Made by a program: the position numbers and the translations under genes. A stretch of DNA of 64,000 nucleotides from Tyto alba. Its lineage: Eukaryota > Chordata > Aves > Strigiformes > Tytonidae. Positions 13,746 to 27,402 of the stretch are shown in pieces. How positions within the stretch are numbered: position 1 is the first letter of the stretch; the number at the start of each line of letters is the position of its first letter. The notes under the pieces were generated by a model that was given only the letters and a program-made list of their open reading frames with translations, was not told where the DNA came from and did not search any database. Location of the stretch: NCBI RefSeq assembly GCF_018691265.1, contig NW_024881321.1, positions 15,007,387 to 15,071,386 on the forward strand. Direction: 5' to 3'.

Positions 13746-16700
13746 CTAAAAAAAGGGTTGATAACACATGCAAACTTATTTACTTGGTATTTACAAAACA
13801 TGTAAGATCAAAAGATCTTTTATAAATAATATTAGCTCTATAAAAATAACTCTACAGAAAAAGTGAAGAGGAGGATTAGTCGCTCTGACTGGGTACCTCA
13901 GTGACCTGAACATTACAGTGTTAGAAACATTCATTTTAAAACTACTATTATTTTAACTATACCATAGGGATACAAAGAGAGACTATAAAGTATGGAAAGA
14001 AAGAGAAGACTTAGGAATACTGGTTTTATTTCTATAATGAGACTAAAATCTGAGTAAGTATCTGGATATCAACTGGGCTGTGATTTTATTTTTTTTTTTT
14101 TTTAATTGAAATTGGTGATAAAACTTGAATTATCTTCAGTGGTACAGAGCAAAACTCACAGAAATTTACCTCCCTGCAAAGAATGCAATAACATTGTCTA
14201 ACACAGTATGAACAAAGCCATAAAAGTATCTTCAAAGTAGGGCTTAAAATCTTTAAACTTTGTGTTGCTTATTTGTAATGTGATTTCGGTATTCATTTTA
14301 CCTGAGAAACATATGGCAGGCCTCTCATAGCATAAAGTTCTAAAAGACTTCATATTACCTAAAAGAACATATATATGGACACATAATATTTATCTTCCAT
14401 TAATTCTTATGTTGTACTTAATTTTGTAATTTCATAAGCCATTATCTTTATCTTGCAGACTGATACACTTCTTAATAAATGTAAAATAGAATGAAATAAA
14501 TTTTAAAAATAATTTTAGTGAGAAATAAGTGTCATTGTTGTCATGATACTCCCCCATCATATTTTTTTTTTTTTTATATTAGTATCTCTTATAAATCTCT
14601 TACATGAATAACCTAAGAAACTATAAATTAGAGATCACAAGCATGTCTTGGAGAACCAAAAAAAGGAATAGGAAATTAAAATGTGCAAATATAAATTTTC
14701 AGAAATTAAGACTTCTGATTTTATTTTGCTGTGCTTGGAAAAATCACTTCAAACTGTAAGAGGATAAAGTGTATGTTGATCTTTTGGTTCAAAGTAATAT
14801 AGTTCAACTGTTAGATAAACACTCTTCACCATTCAAATTCTGTATTTGTTGTCACATAAGGATAAATCTACAAATCTTAATAGTTCTATCACATGACACT
14901 GAGGAGTTCTAAAATCCTCAACTTCACAACAGAATGATATTGAAAAGGAAAGCTGCTTTATATTTCAATACCAAACCCAAAATACAATAACCATAACACT
15001 GAAGATCTGACCTTTTCTCCTTCTTTCTCCATATCTGGAGTTTTTAATCTAAGATGAAAAATTGGGAAGTTGTATTTTACTAGATTTAGTTATAATACAA
15101 CCTTTAGCAAAGGTTAGAGCATCAGATCAAGTACATAGCCTAACTTCTCTGCTTATTTTTATGCTTCTATTAATGTCATATGAGTTTCTCTTTATGTTAT
15201 CTGACTTGTTCTTACCATTTCTGTCCACCACACGTTTATGCAGTTGGTCAGAAGGCACACTCAACAGTTGATTTTTGTTGACCCATCTATTTATCAATGT
15301 CACTTCCACATTTGCTGCACGCTTCCATGGCTGGCTCAACCCACTATTCATTTTCTAGAATATAGTTCCACTTTGTTATGTGGATAAGATAGCTGTTTCA
15401 TGTAAAAAAGATAGTTGTTTTCAGGGTAAAACTGATCATCCCAATACCAGAAAGAATCAAAATAAAAATGTGCAAAACAGCTGTGAAAAGTAGATGGACA
15501 GAGAAACGTGCTGATGGAAACAAAATTAGAAAACTGGACTTTTACATCTCCTTTTCTTATATGTTATTTATTTTTCAATGAGCTCAAAGAAGTCTCTGGC
15601 CCTACAAAGCTGATCCAGACAACATTTGCAGAATGACATAAGGACTGAAAGAATTAGCATCCTTGATGAAGAAAGGTAACAGTGTCACAGTTTGACTTTT
15701 CATCACTAAATGTAGCCTTAGGAGAAGAATCCAAAGGAAACAGTTGAAGCTTCATCAATCTATTTATTATCAGACCAAAGATATTTTCTGTTAAGTTTAA
15801 GGAAAACTAGTACTAGTAGGGTACTAGTTTGGAACTAGTAGAATTAAAATAAGTTTAAGTCAATAAAAATTGTTATTTTTCATAAATTATATATTTCTTT
15901 ATATAACTGACATAACCATTTCGAAGGAGATCTTTCACATTTTTATGGAAGAGTGTGAGTGAGTTTCTGACTTACATATTAGTCAAGAGAGTAAACATAC
16001 AATGGTTTCTGGAATATCTGCAGATATGATATGTTATGGCTTGACCTATTTTTAAGTAAATTCAGAAACACCAATTTACTACTTAATATATCTAGGATAA
16101 GAGCTAGAAAATTACACTCAGCTTGAGTTAAAAAATAATTTACTGTGCTTCTTCCTTTGATTACTGTCTTATCCTGCCTTTTTTTTTTTTTTTTTTTTTT
16201 TCTTTTTCTGCACAAACACGGTAAGAAGTAAGATAGGGCTCTCCAGGATCCTAATTTTAGAAAACATTAGCTTCAGCAATAGGAAAGTATCTAATCCATC
16301 TAAGTGCTTTCCAAGTCTTACTTATCTTCATTTTTAAACATCAAGACACCTTCATAAACTTGGTCACAATGGCTGTATTAGTTTTTTCAGAAGGGTGCTA
16401 TGACACTTTTATGCAAATTCCTCTGGGATATCAAGTGTTTGGCATGGTCAGTTTAAAAAAAAAAAATTGCTAAGAGGCTTAGTATATACAATGTCAACTC
16501 TTCAGACAGTTTCATATTTACAATTAGCAGACCCAAGCATCTATTTAAAAATGTTTAATAGGATATTCAAGGGGGCATTAATATTACTTCTTCTTCAATT
16601 CACCTCCCCCTCACATTTTTATGCAATAAGGAGCTTGCATATGCAAGTACTTTATGCAGTAAGTACTTCAGTCTGAGCAAAACTAATTAACCAAAGCTTA

Positions 16701-19700
16701 AAATCTCATTTTGTATTACATTAATTAGGATGAAAAAAAAATAGGAGAAAAAACAACCGAAAGAACTTTAATGGATTCTAATTGTTATTCTAAATTATAA
16801 TTCTATTTGTGACAAATTTTATGTGAATTGCTTATGCAGAAATTAAAATGCCTGTCTTTAGGATGCATCCTTATAATGAATACATAAATTTTATTACCTC
16901 ATTACCAAATGTGAAGCAGAGATAATATATATAAATTCCCTGATATTTTCATTCTTTTTCTAAATCCAAGTTAAGGGACAGTTTGGGGATTTTTTCTTTT
17001 TTTTTTTTTTTTAATCTTACCATTTGCTTTTATACTTTCTTTTACTCCTTAGGCTATACTGTTACAACTAATTTTGTATATAGGGAATCACTACATTTCT
17101 GATCACCTTTGCATGATGTTAATAAGGTCAGTGTGTGTCACAGGAATCAGCTTTCCACAGCTATTGACCAGTAGATATCAATACAAATATGGTGAGAACA
17201 TTCAGTAGGTACTTCTCACTTGTACTGTGCATAAGCAAAATATTTTAACCAAGGTCTGTAACACATGAAATATCATTTTATCTCATGTGCATAGTAATTT
17301 TTTTTCTCTCTTCTAATTACACATTTATGCATTCATAGCAAGATTCTTCACCTTTCTTAAGAGAGCTGTGAGTAAGGGTGCAACAGTGAAGTCATGGGAA
17401 CTGTCAAGCAATTACAAAGTCAGGCTAGAACTAATTCCTTTTAATCAGGTATTTATCTTTTTAATCTTTCTTTTTCATTTGTCTTGATCAGTTGTGTTGC
17501 AGTTTCGAAGAGTTTCTGAATGGAATTATTTCCATAGGCTAACCTGTCATAGGAACACAGTTTCCCTATTAGGTCTCCATTTTAAAAAATAAAATCAGTG
17601 AACGGTGTCAAGATAATCTTTATTCAGAATTTGCGTAGTAGATGAATTGCTTACAATTATGGTTACAAGAAGAAATTGCTTTTTTGAAACAGCATCAAAG
17701 TCCAGTGAAGAGCAGAAAAGGCTTATTAAAAAGTTGCTATGCTTCATATTGGTATAATAGACCTTTTTAGCATTATCATTAATCATAACAAGTTTTAGGA
17801 ATCTACCAGGTAGCCACCTGAGGTAATCATCTGAGATCTCCTTTTATAGTAAACAGAGAGAAATATGAGGTTTTAGAGCAGTTTTCATCTGCCCTGGTTT
17901 AGTCATCTACTTCAGAAAGAGATTAATCACTCCCTAAGAGTGGCTATTTATTTAACTATAAAAGGAGCACCTTCATTTGACTCACTGAGACACTTTTGAT
18001 ACTTATATTTGCTGATAAGAATTCAGTTCATCTGCTCCCAAACATACAATGCTGGAATCACTGGAATCATCAAGTGTCAGGTGATAAATTATCTGGAGAT
18101 GCTCTTTGGAGCAAATTCAGATGATCATTCTCTCTTACTGTCAACTCCTGATAATGACGTAATGTGTAGTAAGCACCTTACACCCTTACATGAATAGCAG
18201 CCAATGAAGAACGCAATAAAAAGTATTTTCCCAGTAGCAGAACATCTTTTAGACTCCCAACTGATTTCTGAAGTGAATGTTAAGGTTTTGATTTTGATCT
18301 ATGCCTTAAAATATAAACTCTACATTGTATCATCTCCCACACTTTCCATAAAGGTGAAGTTGTTTTCTATTCATTTTGAAGAGGTTTCTCCTGATCAAAC
18401 TTTTCCTTATTTTCTATTATTTGCTGCAGACCATGATCATCAGCTGCAAGTGAGAAAGACAGGCACCCTATGGCTGTGATTACTTCCTCACAGTTTGGCA
18501 TTTAGCATCAGTGAAAATTCAAACAGGCAGCTCATTTTTTTCATGCAATTTAAATCAGGGAAGAAATTTAGGATTTGCCCATTCTCTATTATCAAACTAT
18601 TCATCCTACATACTAGCAGCCAAAACCTAAACTAAATACAAGTCCCAAAAGTATGGCGCAAAGATGTGTTTACTTGAGGGTGCTGATGAATCACTTGGGT
18701 TTTTTGGCAGACATTTTGGTATTAGTCACCATATATACAAGATAAATTAAACCACATGACTTAACTATGAAACTTATTTTTTCCCCAGTGGAATTTTTTT
18801 TTTTCCTAACAGAAATTTTTTCCTGTCCTGAACAACTTCAGTCACCCTCAACTCTGAACTAAACTGAGTCATCTGATGGGAACACATTGATTTTCTGTTC
18901 ATATAACATCTCTTTTTTAATCTCTGTGGATAAGATTCAACTCTTTAAAAGGACAATTTATTTTAACTCCTGATCATACAGGGAACTTAAAGTTATCTTT
19001 TTAAAGTAATTTTAATTTACATTTCTATGGAAAAATCTATAAAAAACAACTAAAGTTAAAATCAGAAATGCATTCACTCAATTCAGATACAATTTTCGAC
19101 TATGATTATATACTCAAACACATTGTTAGTTATAGTGCTAGGTTTTTGTCTCTTCATTATCAAAAATTAGTTTTAAATTATGGGAATTTATCATTTCAAA
19201 CAACTATTTTTATATGAAATTTATATTTATTACTATGTATCGAAAATCATTTAATAAATTATTCCACATCCATAAAAATATGTAGTTTGCCAAAAATGAA
19301 AATGTTTCCATCACAGTAAAATGAGAATTCTTATGAATTAAATAGCTTCACTCCTTTAAAAACCTGTATGATTATTTACACTGTAATCATGCCACATCTT
19401 TGAGTAAGTGGACTAAACTGGACTAATCACATAGTCATTTGTCAGTACTGCCAAAGTCCACTGTATTTCAATGGCATGGAAAATTAGAACATTGTGGAAC
19501 GATAAGGAAATCCTAACACCAAATTATCCACCCCACTCCCCGAGCAGGAACCTTCTTGCAGATGTCTGGCTAAAGATCAGAAAAGTATATTAGCCAAAAT
19601 ATGCCATGATGTGGTACCTTCTCCTCTCCTGGTCTGGAAAAATCCCAGAACACCGTTGTTGAATAATTGAAATATCATGTTTTTAAAGACAATTTGTCCA

Positions 19701-20799
19701 CTGACTTATAAACATCAGCTTCTTAGAGAGAAACATTAAAATGCTATTTTCTCCTTATGAAGCAACTGCCACTCATGTGCCTTAGCTCAACTATAGATAT
19801 TTGAACTTAGTCACCCGTAAGATATACATACAAATACTAGGAGAAAAAATTGATAATTTTAGGTATGAGCCTAATAAAACCTTTTCATAAACTGTGAAGA
19901 AAGATATGTTAGTGCTCTGAAACACATCTGAAGATATGTTTTTCCACTGGTTGTAGAAAAATTGTTAAAATATGAATTTCATTGTTGGGATTATCTAATA
20001 AAGGTTACTAGTTTGTACTTGCACAGATGATCAATATATTAGTAATTACACTACTGAAAACTCAACTATTATGCAGTTATTTTATTTGGATATTTTAAGC
20101 TTAGTTTAATATATAAATAGAGGAATACAAACTCACAGGTTAGAACAAACAAAGAAAAAATCCCAAGACAAAAGTTACGTCAAAAATGCACAAATATAAA
20201 CAGGATTTACTAACTAAATTTCCAACAGCACAAATCTTGAACTCATACACCAAATAGAGTGGGAGATGACAAGAATTATTCCTAAAACCTCACTTCAGAT
20301 ATAAGGCCTTAGTTTCCCTAAATTCTTTTTACTTAACAGACTTCAATATTTGGGTTTGCTTCTGGACTGTAGGTCCCCCTTATCCTGCTGCACATATTGA
20401 AAAACACTCTAGGAATTTATTTTTGTAAACAAAAGCAAACTTCATACTGAGGAGGTGGGGGAGAAGTCTTGTTCCAAAAGACTTGTACTGAACACTAGGT
20501 ACATTTCAGGGAGATTTTATTCCAATGGTTGCTTTCTATTGATGGCATGGAGTGTACCATCTTTGGCTTCCAATGCACTGTTCAGTCTTACAGAATTATC
20601 CCAAACCACGTGCTTCACATAGGTCCTTATGCTAGAATCAAAACCACTCAATACACACTCTCAGTATCTATATCTCAGTGAGATATAGCCTTTCTAGTAC
20701 ACTGAACACAATGAAGCCCTGACCTCTGGGGGACAGAATAAAAAAGGATAAAAAAAAAAAAAAAGAAAAAGAAAAGAGAAAGTTGTCTCAAGGACAAAG

Positions 20800-23100
20800 G
20801 AACTCAGCTTTCAGGTTTGAAGGAGTAGTATTTTATTCTACACACCTGAAGCTAGATCAGAAGCAGGAACACTCACCTCTGCCAGAATAAGCTTCTCAAC
20901 TTCTCAGGTGATGATTTGGCAGCTTGTGCTGTGGTAGCACAGAGGAGTTCAAATCCATGCTTAAAGAACAAAAAGTTACAGAAATGGAGGCATCAATTGC
21001 TGACAAAAGATTTTTTCTTATGAGTCCACCTTACAGCCTAATGAAATCTGCTTTACTTTGGGCTGGATTGCACTGCTGGAAGAACTGAATACTACAGTCA
21101 CATCCTGTTTGGTGGATACATTTCAGCACAGTTGCTGTGTGATGAGCACAGAACAGAAAGGGAATGAAGGTACGTTTTACAATGCAGGAACAGGAGCAGA
21201 GAAACGTGTGAAAGGTGAGGACCTCTTTCATGAACTTCCATCGTGATTTTCCTGAATTTTTTGCTTTCTTTTGGAACTGTGGATACACAACTAGGCAGCT
21301 AAACCCAGCAGAGTGGATATGGGTATGTCTCCACTGCCAGAACTCCAGAAAGCAGCACGTTAAAGAGGCAGCCCATGCTACAGCAGTGTGTCTGATCATT
21401 TCACTGATGCTGTTTAGGCAGCAGCATGGCATGCACCAGATGATCACACAGAGGGATGACACTCCACTCAGAGGAACCCTCTCATTTTTCAGGCATATCC
21501 TATACTAATGTTCAGTGCTTGGTTTAGTCTCTCTTCAGAGATAGAGAACTTTGAACCTAGCAAGGGTCAGATTTTAAAATGCACCTTGCAGTGCACTCAG
21601 TTAACTATTCTCTCCCTCCACACTCACTGCTTCCCTGAGTCTGCCTGAATTTATTCTTACTGACTTCTCAGGAGTAGCAGGTTGCACCACGGTACACGGA
21701 GACATGGTCACTAGCTACCTCCTGATAATAGTCTCAATCATTCTGAATACTCAAAATTTATGGATATCCAGTTCAGATCTCTTTTCCAAGCAATTCTCAT
21801 ATACTGCACCAAAAGAATGGGAAAACAGATTGTTCCTAATACATAATTGCAAATTCTGTCTCCTAATGGAGTATCCTGGCTAAAAGGAGGAACAGTAACA
21901 ATTCATTTTATTGTATAACTCCAGAAATTAGCAAGGACTTAGTGTTTCAGTGACAGGAATAGAAAACATCTGCTCCAGTGGTACACAAGATCCACAGAGC
22001 AGGGGTTGCTCAAAAAAAAAAGAAAAAATAAAAATGAGGAGTCAGTCAGTGTCTGCATGTGATTAAACTAAATGGGTCTATTGAGAGTTTCCCCACAGAC
22101 CCAAATTACTTGAAAGCCCACGGTTTGTTTAACAATCAGAAAGTCATTCAGTGTAGGAAGGTATGTGACTCCAAGCAGACTGACATACACAGATGAAGGA
22201 GGGTGATAGTCTACTCCTACAGTTACAGTGAGGAACTTTGAAAGATTCTTGCATTGTACACATGGAACATATAGCTGATAATTCAACCTGGGAATCATTC
22301 TTGGTGTTGCACTAAGGCTTTGATGATGCATAGGAACACTATATGAAAACTTGAATCTTGTCAATTTTTCCAGCACTAGTAAGAAATATAACTGGAGCAA
22401 AGGTACATGTGATCTTGAAGTATAGTCAATGCAGAACATCTGTGGACAGAATCTGAATGATGGCTTTGCAGATCATGATATCACCACTACCTTCCCAGTT
22501 CCCAAACTGTAGCAACCCTGATAATCAAGGCTTCTGTGGATAATTGTAGCTCTCCCTTTATTGACTCCTGAAAGAGAGTTTATGACAAGTATCTGCTCCC
22601 AGAAGAGAACTTCACAGTAGAACTTCAATATCCAGAATTTATTCAAGGTATAAAACCATCTGGTATGACATAACCATTTTTCTGTACTCTCCATTACACA
22701 GCGGCTAACAAAGTCATCCAGGTCAATTCATTTACCTTAACTTGTCTTTTTATCACTCATCCCAGAGTTCCTGGAACGATTGATCTCCCATCTGAAATTA
22801 ATGGCAATTCACAAGGGCTTATTCTGTGAAAGTGCAAAGTCAACCATCAAGTACATGGCAGAGCGAATGTAGGTAATAGTCTCTTGCAAAAAGTGCAAAT
22901 AGAGATGGCCCATGTTCACAGAAGTCTCTAACATGGTACCATAGAACAAACAACTCCTGAACTTACTCAACATGTCACAGAGGTAGAGGCAAAGACCTTC
23001 ACGATATACACAGCATCAGGGGTCACACCAGTTCTCAATGCGTCCAGTATCCCCTAGAGAGGACTAGCCTGAAGCACTATAAACAGGCGTCACCTATGAG
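20800..23100. other. Unidentified ORF-bearing block in intron
   Basis: The composition is less AT-rich than its surroundings, and the block carries several moderate open frames on the minus strand: 21031-21462 (143 codons), 22068-22439 (123) and 22473-22694 (73). They are not collinear in one frame, and stops separate them. I recognise no domain; short phrases such as GVDYHPPSSVYVSLLGVTYL and LDYQGCYSLGTGKVV look more protein-like than random intron. It may be an old retroelement, a processed pseudogene or chance. No function is proposed. Confidence 0.3.
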
Positions 23101-23410
23101 CCAGGGATTATTTGTCTGAGCAGATGTATTTAATAATATACATACAGCCTTACATTGCATCTATTAAGTTAAGCTTCCCTGTGACTTCCCTCTAGTACTG
23201 AGGCTATGCAGAATGAAATGGTCTCAGTTACACACTCAACTCTGTCATCCTGCAAACAATGCTAGTCACATTCAAACTGAGTGTTGAAGAATGATCCTGT
23301 GGCTGCAATAACCACTGGGCTGTATAAACACTATAAACTGGCACAGGCCAAAACTATGCTAAGAATCATTCTCACTTTTTATTCATACAGACAACTGAGT
23401 TTCAAAAATT

Positions 23411-23438
23411 AAACAAACAAACAAACAAACAAACAAAA
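23411..23438. repeat. (AAAC)7 microsatellite
   Basis: Seven perfect AAAC units in intron, followed by A-rich sequence. Confidence 0.9.
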
Positions 23439-25814
23439 AACCAAGAAAAACTCAAAAAACAAAACACAAACATCCCTGGGATATTTCACTAATAAAGCTT
23501 CTGTTCTAAAGGAATTTAAGTGTCCTTGTGCCTAAAGGCAGTTTCTTCCCCTGCTGTCTACTGTGTGTGTTATTAAATATAATACTGACACAGAAGACAT
23601 TTGACAGTACTTTAATTAAAGAATCTCCCCCCAAAATTTTAATTAAAAGCAATACAGTAGGGCTTGAACCTCTTCCATGTATGATTCATGCTCTACTTTT
23701 TTTTCAGATGTGCATAAGTAAATCAAGGAATTTTTGTTTTCTAATAGTTAACTGATTTTTGTTTTTTCAGTTTCAGTAATGGTATGAAAGCACCAGCCTA
23801 TTATTCTGATCACTGTTGGGAACACATACTAATTATATAGCCCGATGCAGTATGAAGAAATCTATAGTAACTTCACAGCTCTGTTGCAACTTCAAAGGAA
23901 GGCTCCCAGAGTCACCAATGGCAGCAAAATACCAGAAGCTTATTCTCTGGTTCCAGCCCTATCTAAAACATTTAAGCATAATTACATATAATGAAAACTC
24001 AAGATTTAAGTTCAAGAAAGAAGCATTACCTAAGAAAATGAGGTAAGCAATACAGAAGAGTATTTCTTTATCTTGAACTCTACAAAGATCAAAGATTATA
24101 TATCCATGTATCCCAGGGCACTAAGATCTCAATCCTAGACTTTCTGATATCAGTCATCTTGCTGTTTGAAAAATGAAACACACATTCTGCGTAGCCATTG
24201 CACCTGAGTGTTGGCTTCAGAGTCCCTCAGCTGGCTCATATGAAACATTTAACATATACACAAAAGAGGAAGCTTTGTTTCTTCTTAAATTATAGTTCCG
24301 TTATATCACATATGAAACATAATTTGTTTATTTGAATAAACCAATAAAATGCAGTAAAGTGTGGACAGATTAAACCTGTACCTTGTATTGAATTTGCATA
24401 TTTTTTACCCTTCAAATATATCCTTCACAAAAAAACAGTGGGAAAATCTTTGTGGATTACCCTTGTGAATCTATGCAAACTATAGGAAGCACATAATTTT
24501 GATGTAGCATTTTACTTAATAAATCTACATCATACATATATAATTTGAATTATACAATTTGCAATTACATTATAATTTAGCTTATGTAATTAGAAAACTT
24601 TTTGGTTATTTCACATAAAACAATATGCAGCCACTACCCTATTATTTACAATATAAAGTTCAAAATAATAAAATAACACTTCCAAAAGAATCCCAAACCC
24701 ATCTAGCATAGAGTTTATAGTACATATTCTAACACATCTCAATTTTTTCAGCTTTAATCAAATTGTGTTTCATAGGTACATCTATCACATTAACTTTATA
24801 ATTAGTCATGCTGAATCTTCACAGAAACTTTAACAAATTCTACTATCTTTAAAACAGTATTTTCAGCAGTCTAATTTTCTGTCTTCCTGTTACTACTTTT
24901 AGATGGACAGCTGTCTCCATTTAGGGGCAGCTCTTATCAAGGCTGTACAGGAATTAATGCTCTGCTGGTCACCATGTAATTCTACCTTGCCAATTATTTA
25001 GAAGTCTATTTGCTTACACATGAGTGAACACAGTCTAGCTTCACAGGGTGTCATGACTGTCATCTACCTATTTAGGAGATAAGGGAGGACACTTTACCAT
25101 TTTATAAAGCCTTTCAAATATAATTAAGTACTGTGAGTCCTTCATTTAACAGAGTAGTATTTTCTTTAAGAAGAAAATAAACTTAGTCTGAAAGTATTAC
25201 ATATTTTAAAAGAATAAAAGTTTAAAAATAAGTTAAGCAAGAAAAAAAAAAAAAAGTTATCTTACTTAAGCATTTGCCCAACTTTACTCATACATATCCT
25301 CAAAAACATGACTAGATTTATTTAATATGCTGATTTCTCATAGATGGCAAGCTCATCCTCAAGTTGATTAGAGTATAAAATGTTAATTTTCCTTTGCAAA
25401 GTAAATAGTATTCTGACTTTACACAATTGGCAAAGAGACAATGCATATCTTCTATTCTGTTTGGGTTAGTCTGTTTGTTTTCCTAAACATTCAATAGGTG
25501 TTGCTACCTAGCTACTTTGTCTCCCACTGAGATGTTATTTACTTGTTGTTTTACATGGTGTTTTTTTAAAGGCTCAATATATGTACAAGAAATTGCTCTT
25601 GATAATTAACAAACACAGTGTCACCATAAAAATGGGACATCTTGAATATAAATATAGCTTTTATTTTGTAGGGTAGCAGAGAAGGTTTTTTTATATATAT
25701 GCATATATATTTGGTCTCTACATATAATTTTGTGTTTATATATCCATAACATTTACATCTATATAGATAAAATTGACTAGAACCTGTTGTAACAGAAAAG
25801 AGAAAACAGAAAAC

Positions 25815-26434
25815 AGGTGTCTCTGCTTAAAATCGGCCGGGACCCTGAGGGGAGAAGCGGCCCCCGCTGTTGTGGTTTGGTGCTGGGAGGACTGCAACAC
25901 GCGGGGGGGACTCACACCGGGGCAGCGTGGAATGGCTGTGCCCGTGGGGAGGACACACCAGAGAAGGTTCATGGAGGACTGTCTGCAGTGAGAGGGGAGC
26001 CCCGTGGAGCAGGGGAGGGATGTGCGGTGTTCGTCCCCTGTCCCCAGAAGGAAGGAGCGGCGAGCTGGCTGTGACCCCCATCCCCTGCCCCCTGCGCTGC
26101 TGGGGGAGGAGGGAGAGAGATGGGGAGTGGAGCTGAGCCCGGGGAGAAGGGAGGGGTTGGGAAGGTGTTTTTGGATGTGGTGGTGCCTTGCACTGTCCCC
26201 ACCTTGTCTGTTAAGTGTTGTCTTGTTAACATTTGAATTAAAATGATGTTTTCTATTTCTTCCCCTAACAAGTCTGTCTTCTGCCTGTAACCATAATGGG
26301 TGAGTGACCCCTCCCAGTCCTTAGATGGATTCTTTGAGCCATTTCTGCTCTACATTCTCCTTCCCATTTGATGGGTGAGGGAGGGACATAGCAGCTCCAT
26401 GGTGCTCAGTTACCCTCTGGGTCTAAAACAGACA
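25815..26434 (+). mobile_element. 5'-truncated LTR, plus orientation, related to the LTR at 61319-62323
   Basis: A sharp GC-rich block in AT-rich intron. From about 25817 (CTGCTTAAAATCGGCC) it parallels the reverse complement of the 61.3 kb LTR through shared landmarks. These are GACCCTGAGGGGAGAAGC, the CTGGGAGGACTG segment, a poly(A) signal in GAATTAAAATGATGTTTTC, and the end CTCTGGGTCTAAAACAGACA. The 61.3 kb copy ends CCTAAACCATGACA, so the last bases here have mutated. The first roughly 300-350 bp of the longer copy are missing. There is no internal retroviral region. It is antisense to KLHL1. GC-rich open frames here (for example 25827-26081 minus) are chance frames of the LTR. Confidence 0.85.
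26237..26242 (+). terminator. LTR poly(A) signal ATTAAA
   Basis: ATTAAA in the context GAATTAAAATGATG, conserved with the matching site in the opposite-strand LTR at 61510-61515. Confidence 0.5.
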
Positions 26435-26458
26435 CTCACATAAGTAGAAACTATGAGG

Positions 26459-26485
26459 AAAAAAAAAAAAAAAAAAAAAAAAAAA
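26459..26485. repeat. A27 homopolymer run
   Basis: It lies 24 bp beyond the end of the LTR at 26434. An A28 run is at 27373-27400. Confidence 0.9.
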
Positions 26486-27367
26486 CACACAGCAGAATTG
26501 AAAATACCAAAGCAAATGTATTTTACAGAGTTTAACTCACTACCACAGTATGCTGTAGAGGCTGAAATTATACATGCTTTCAAAGGGATTAGACAAAGTC
26601 ACATTTGATCACCGACTACCAAAGTAGATTAAATTATGCTTTATAAAGCTGGAAGCTAAGAGGACATACCAGCCAAATTATGACTATTCATATCATGCTA
26701 CCAGATATCTATTACCTGATGTTACTGGCAAGTCTCTGAGTAAACACATTTATGATTTGGCCTAATACAGATGCTTGTCCAGCCACAGTTACATATTGTG
26801 TTTAGAAGGGACAAAATAATGAACATTTATTAATGATTTTTAAAACTAGATATTATCATTTTGTTGTTTTGAACAAGCTGGAGTTTTCACCTATTTCAAT
26901 GATTTAGAGGAAATGGCATGGAACAGCAACTTCAGAAATTCTGTCCAGAAAATCATGTCCTTTCAGAAGCATATGGATATTTCTGGACACACAGGTAAGA
27001 ACTATTTTAATTAACAGGAAGTAAAAGAAAAAACTGAAGATACACAATGCAGTGTGTAACTAGTTATCAAACTAATATTATTCCCTTTTTTTGTACTCAT
27101 GGATATAGCAGATGTTAACAACTCTCCTCTCAGACAAATATACCTATCTTTCTTCAGTTCTGTGATGTACAAAACCACCCCTTTACTGAACTTTAATTCT
27201 GATATTTTGAAACAGTATTTGATTTTATTGCTGGAACTGAAGGGTCTGGTATCAGCACAAGATACTTTTATCTATATTAATACTTTACATAGATATGCAT
27301 ACTTTACCCTTCTTGAACTACTATTTAATATGTATGATTCATAGACCAACTGAAATAATTTCACTAG

Positions 27368-27402
<35 letters not shown>

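Noticed and set aside
13583..13825. Plus-strand open frame opposite the BACK exon.
   Set aside because: It is a mirror of the conserved minus-strand exon and has no support of its own.
23411..23438. Evenly spaced short repeats that could suggest a CRISPR array.
   Set aside because: It is a simple AAAC microsatellite with no spacers, in a vertebrate intron.
25827..26271. Cluster of overlapping GC-rich open frames on both strands, resembling a CpG-island gene.
   Set aside because: The block is an LTR related to the one at 61.3 kb; lack of stops reflects GC content.
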